A stretch of DNA of 8,862 nt from Paratissierella sp033809995 (GTDB lineage: Bacteria; Bacillota; Clostridia; Tissierellales; Tissierellaceae): contig JAPXKQ010000095.1 in assembly GCA_033809995.1 (NCBI GenBank), forward strand, positions 1 to 8,862, given 5' to 3'. Under the pieces are notes generated by a model that saw only the letters and a list, made by a program, of their open reading frames with translations, made no database searches and was not told the origin of the DNA. Made by a program: the position numbers and the translations under genes. Position 1 is the first letter of the stretch; each line of letters opens with the position of its first letter. Below are positions 6,173 to 8,862 of the stretch, piece after piece.

Positions 6173-6175
6173 GTA
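6154..6175 (+). promoter_or_regulatory. Tandem 11-base repeat, candidate operator for the YtrA-type repressor
   Basis: CATATACTGTA occurs twice without a gap (6154-6164 and 6165-6175). The junction contains the palindrome TGTACA (6161-6166). The 11-base period is close to one helical turn, so both copies face the same side of the DNA. They overlap the -10 and the spacer. A related but weaker GGTATACT lies downstream at about 6192-6199. Position and the adjacent GntR gene make autorepression the likely role. Confidence 0.65.
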
Positions 6176-6217
6176 TATATAACATGATAACGGTATACTC
6201 ATGTGAGGAGGTGTATT

Positions 6218-6595
6218 ATGAGAATTATAATTTCAAATTCATCAAATGAACCTATATATAGCCAAGTAATGAACCAAATAAAGGGGAATATTATAAGGGG
6301 AGAGTTAGAAGAAGGAGAACTCCTGCCTTCCATACGGGGGCTTGCAAGAGATCTGCAAATATCTGTAATCACAACAAAAAGAGCTTATGACGAGTTAGAA
6401 AAGGAAGGTTTTATAGAAACAGTACCTGGAAAGGGCTCCTATGTTGCTATCCAAAACAAGGAATTAATGAAGGAAAAGAAATTAAAAATAATAGAAGAAA
6501 AACTATTAGAAGTAGTGGAAGAGAGCAGACTTATGGGTTTTAGCTTTTATGAAATAAACGAAATGCTCAAAATATTATTTGAGGAGGCAGAATGA
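6218..6595 (+). CDS. GntR-family transcriptional regulator, YtrA subfamily
   Basis: This 125-residue repressor has a winged HTH at about residues 10-77: 'EPIYSQVMNQIKGNIIRGEL', 'LPSIRGLARDLQISVITTKRAY' and the wing 'GFIETVPGKGSYVA'. The last 48 residues form only a short helical tail, the mark of the YtrA subfamily, which lacks the large ligand domain of FadR/HutC types. I chose ATG 6218 because AGGAGG (6206-6211) is 6 bases upstream; the in-frame GTG at 6203 would place that site inside the gene. It overlaps the ATPase start (ATGA type) and so is co-translated. YtrA relatives repress their own ABC operon and are relieved by cell-wall-active antibiotics in Bacillus subtilis; the inducer here is unknown. 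Confidence 0.92.
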   Translation: MRIIISNSSNEPIYSQVMNQIKGNIIRGELEEGELLPSIRGLARDLQISVITTKRAYDELEKEGFIETVPGKGSYVAIQNKELMKEKKLKIIEEKLLEVVEESRLMGFSFYEINEMLKILFEEAE

Positions 6596-7446
6596 TGTTA
6601 GAAATAAATAACCTTACGAAGGAATTTTATTATGAAGGATTCAAACTTGATAATGTCTCATTTAAATTGGAGCCAGGATATGTAATGGGGTTTATAGGGC
6701 CCAATGGCTCAGGAAAAAGTACGACTATTAAGTTAATAATGAATTTATTGAAAAAGGATTCTGGCGAAATAAAGATATTTGGAAAAGACCATATAAAATA
6801 TGAAAAGGAAATCAAGGATAGAATCGGTTTTATATATGACGAATCTCACTTTTATGAAACCTTCACCATCGAAGAAATGAAAAATGTGATTGCACCATTT
6901 TATAGTAAATGGGATGATAAGTTATTTTATGATTATTTGAAGGATTTTGATTTAGGACAAAAGTATAAAATAAAAAATTTATCAAAAGGTATGAAAATGA
7001 AATTTGCATTAGCCATTGCCCTAAGCCATCATGCTGATTTAATTATAATGGATGAGCCAACATCAGGACTTGACCCTATTTTTAGGAGAGAGATTTTAGA
7101 TGTTTTATATAAGATTATTCAAGATGAAAATAAATCTATATTTTTCTCAACTCATATTACATCAGATTTAGATCAAATTGCAGATTATATTACCTATATA
7201 GATAAGGGCAAGATAGTATTCTCCAAACCAATGGAAGAAATTATGGATACTTATGCAATAGTTAAAGGTGGTCCTGAAGTTTTAAATGACTATAATAGAA
7301 AAGAGCTATTGGGATATCGTGAAACAAAAGTTGGATTTGAGGGACTTACTGACAATTTAGAAAAGATAAAAGGACTGTTTGGTACAGATATAATCATTGA
7401 AAGACCAACTCTTGAGGATATTATGTATTATACAAAGGGGAGGTAG
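6595..7446 (+). CDS. ABC transporter ATP-binding protein (YtrB-like)
   Basis: This is a 283-residue cytoplasmic ATPase that should power the two permeases encoded next. It has Walker A GPNGSGKST (35-43), signature LSKGM (129-133, for LSGGQ), Walker B LIIMDEP (149-155), D-loop SGLD (157-160) and H-loop STHI (H187). At the Q-loop position it has GFIYDES (78-84), with no glutamine, as in several YtrB-type ATPases. Residues from about 215 form a regulatory tail ending in 'ERPTLEDIMYYTK'. Two adjacent ATGs exist (6592 and 6595); the second is 7 bases from AGGAGG (6582-6587) and was preferred. The gene overlaps the stop of the regulator, and its own stop is 4 bases before the next start. Substrate and direction are not shown, but the family usually exports. 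Confidence 0.93.
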   Translation: MLEINNLTKEFYYEGFKLDNVSFKLEPGYVMGFIGPNGSGKSTTIKLIMNLLKKDSGEIKIFGKDHIKYEKEIKDRIGFIYDESHFYETFTIEEMKNVIAPFYSKWDDKLFYDYLKDFDLGQKYKIKNLSKGMKMKFALAIALSHHADLIIMDEPTSGLDPIFRREILDVLYKIIQDENKSIFFSTHITSDLDQIADYITYIDKGKIVFSKPMEEIMDTYAIVKGGPEVLNDYNRKELLGYRETKVGFEGLTDNLEKIKGLFGTDIIIERPTLEDIMYYTKGR

Positions 7447-7450
7447 GGAT

Positions 7451-8080
7451 ATGCTTAAACTTGCAAAGAAAGATATAAAATTATTATTATCAAAAAAATC
7501 TGGTGTGATTTTAATGTTATTAGGGGCTCCACTTTTGTTTTTCCTAATATCAGATGAAAGACATGGAAATAATGTAGCAATTATTTACTTACTAACATGT
7601 TTTACTGGTATAATTAGCTTCGATTATGAAAAAAAGGAAGAGTCTCAAAGGATTTTCCTATCATTACCTATTGCGAGAAGGGATATCGTATATAGTAAAT
7701 ATATAATGATACCAATTTACGTTATATTTTATATAGTCTTTATAAACTTATATAGTAAAGCCCTGAACCTCTTAAATGTTAGCAATAATCTTACAACAAG
7801 TATGAATGAAAATGTAGGAGTATTTGTAATTATAAGTATTATTTTAGGGATTTCTTTGCCAATGTACTTTAGCTTTTCGACAAATGTAGCGAGGGGCATA
7901 AGTTATTTTGTAATAATATTAACCAATAATATATGGGTTTCAAACTTTGACACAGGAAATGCATTTAATGGTAGATTATTTACCTACTATGGAGGCATAT
8001 GGGCAGTAGTTTTAGGTGCTTTTATACTGCTGGTATCAATGGGCACATCCATTATACTCTACAACGAATTAGATTTATAG
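7451..8080 (+). CDS. ABC-2 type permease subunit (ABC2_membrane_5-like)
   Basis: This is a 209-residue membrane protein with about six hydrophobic segments, at about 18-34, 41-57, 84-104, 122-140, 148-164 and 182-203. It opens with MLKLAKKDIKLLLSKK. After the second helix it has 'FDYEKKEESQRIFLSLPIARRDIVYSKY', here noted as positions 57-84, with key residues E63, the LSLP turn and the Arg-Arg pair. That arrangement is typical of ABC2_membrane_5 proteins and is a likely contact with the ATPase. ATG 7451 was chosen since GGGGAGG (7437-7443) is 7 bases before; the frame is open further upstream inside the ATPase gene, but that part overlaps coding sequence without a site. It is the third gene of the operon. 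Confidence 0.87.
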   Translation: MLKLAKKDIKLLLSKKSGVILMLLGAPLLFFLISDERHGNNVAIIYLLTCFTGIISFDYEKKEESQRIFLSLPIARRDIVYSKYIMIPIYVIFYIVFINLYSKALNLLNVSNNLTTSMNENVGVFVIISIILGISLPMYFSFSTNVARGISYFVIILTNNIWVSNFDTGNAFNGRLFTYYGGIWAVVLGAFILLVSMGTSIILYNELDL

Positions 8081-8092
8081 GGGGGGAGGAAT

Positions 8093-8788
8093 ATGTGGAA
8101 TTTAGTTAAAAAGGATATATTATTATGTAGGATAGGTATTGTATTTATACTCTTAATAAACTTTTTGTCGGGGAGTATGGGCTTGATTATTAGTAGCATA
8201 ATAAGTTCACGAACAACAATATCAACTGTTGTGTTAGGTTATTTTTTATTTATGGGATTATTTCTTACACTTGCAATAGTCTTGGAAAGGGAGCAAAAAG
8301 TGGATGGGGATATGATTTTACACAGCATACCTTTGGATAAAAAGTTAATAGTTACATCCAGATATATATCATCACTTTTATTTCCTGTAGCACATGGAGT
8401 AATATTATTTGTTTATTCCTATATTCTTAAATATACCCATGGATTTACGTTTACGGGGCTTAGGATAGAAGGAGGGATACAAGGTATGAGCATTTATTCC
8501 CTCTTAACAGTTTTGTCCATAATAATCATTTTTTTAGCACTTTATTTAGTAATGTATTATTCAAAGCTAGGTAAGAGCAAGTCGCTAAATATAATTGCTT
8601 ATTTTCTTTTAATTATACTGCCTGCATTAGTCATTAGATTTCAGGACAATATATTAAACTTAGGTTTTATAAAATATATTAGCTTATTGGATAAAAAAAT
8701 ATTTACATTGATGGGATTTGTCACATCTTTAATTTTATATATCTTATCAATGGAAGTTTCAAAGAGGCTTTATTCCAAAACAAAGTAG
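8093..8788 (+). CDS. ABC-2 type permease subunit, second
   Basis: This is a 231-residue membrane protein with hydrophobic segments at about 15-36, 44-65, 92-112, 134-155, 166-182 and 203-220. It shares the layout of the preceding gene: 'MWNLVKKDILL' at the start and 'ILHSIPLDKKLIVTSRYISSL' (about 75-95) at the same place as that protein's LSLP motif. The two are therefore diverged paralogues likely to form a heterodimeric channel with an ATPase dimer. Twelve bases separate it from the previous stop; the gap is a run of six G followed by AGGA. GGAGG ends only 3 bases before the ATG, which is closer than elsewhere in the window, so translation may be weaker or the site may slip along the G run. 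Confidence 0.85.
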   Translation: MWNLVKKDILLCRIGIVFILLINFLSGSMGLIISSIISSRTTISTVVLGYFLFMGLFLTLAIVLEREQKVDGDMILHSIPLDKKLIVTSRYISSLLFPVAHGVILFVYSYILKYTHGFTFTGLRIEGGIQGMSIYSLLTVLSIIIIFLALYLVMYYSKLGKSKSLNIIAYFLLIILPALVIRFQDNILNLGFIKYISLLDKKIFTLMGFVTSLILYILSMEVSKRLYSKTK

Positions 8789-8810
8789 GGGGTGGTTTCC
8801 ATGCCACCCC
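8789..8810. terminator. G+C-rich hairpin between convergent genes, probable terminator
   Basis: GGGGTGG (8789-8795) and CCACCCC (8804-8810) form a perfect 7-base stem with an 8-base loop directly after the permease stop. It lies between two converging genes. On the + strand it is followed by TCTAAATAAAT rather than a T-run, so it would be weak or Rho-independent only in part. On the - strand it is followed by a moderately T-rich stretch. Confidence 0.5.
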
Positions 8811-8811
8811 T

Positions 8812-8862
8812 CTAAATAAATAGCTGTATATTTGATTCCAATGCATCTTTTAAGTAATCTTC
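8812..8862 (-). CDS. C-terminal end of an unidentified leftward gene
   Basis: On the - strand from the window edge one frame reads EDYLKDALESNIQLFI and stops at TAG (8814-8812), immediately before the hairpin that would end its transcript. The helical, amphipathic composition and the fit to the hairpin support a real gene end. Sixteen residues are too few to name a family. Confidence 0.45.
   Translation of the reverse strand, partial: EDYLKDALESNIQLFI

Noticed and set aside
7397..7450. Upstream extension of the first permease
   Set aside because: It overlaps the ATPase coding end without a ribosome site; ATG 7451 has GGGGAGG 7 bases before and gives the usual MLKLAKKD-type start.
1..8862. 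CRISPR array, tRNA or rRNA genes
   Set aside because: No regularly spaced repeats, no cloverleaf ending in a TTC-containing arm and no rRNA-like G+C-rich structured stretch was seen on either strand.

Overview
The DNA is strongly A+T-rich, has Firmicutes-type ribosome binding sites (AGGAGG/GGAGG 6-9 bases before most starts) and near-consensus sigma-A promoters. Its gene content is an HTH-less biotin ligase, a DUF2207 protein, an MprF-type flippase and a YtrA/YtrB-like ABC operon. Together these suggest a low-GC Clostridia-type chromosome (Clostridiales or Tissierellales). I cannot name the genus.

Left third (1-2184), accessory in character. The window opens on the last 27 codons of an unidentified gene, possibly an AAA+ ATPase. 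Next is a small decayed frame (140-259) with a ribosome binding site but a stop at codon 3. After it comes a compact cassette read rightward: an XRE-type repressor (464-808), an ImmA/IrrE-type zinc peptidase with HELYH (801-1616), and a PIN-like putative nuclease (1621-2184). The first two genes overlap by 8 bases and the last two are 4 bases apart. One near-perfect promoter serves all three. A perfect 7-3-7 inverted repeat covers its -35 box, and an 11-base match to this operator lies 31 bases upstream, inside a 13-base direct repeat. This repressor-protease-nuclease cassette is the most interesting item: it looks like a toxin-antitoxin, defence or element-control module in which the protease would destroy the repressor.

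Middle (2185-5034). After a short non-coding patch and a two-way terminator comes a leftward gene for a secreted/membrane DUF2207 protein with an almost pure glycine tail. It is divergent from a rightward monofunctional biotin-protein ligase (birA type without a DNA-binding domain).

Right (5050-8862). A leftward flippase-like membrane protein (LPG synthase transmembrane / UPF0104 family) has its promoter back to back with that of a rightward four-gene operon. The operon encodes a YtrA-type GntR repressor, an ABC ATPase and two ABC-2 type permeases. Its promoter carries two perfect tandem 11-base repeats over the spacer and -10, the expected site of autorepression. By analogy with YtrA-type operons, the exporter probably responds to a cell-envelope signal, and the adjacent flippase fits that theme. 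The window closes with a hairpin and the tail of a convergent leftward gene.
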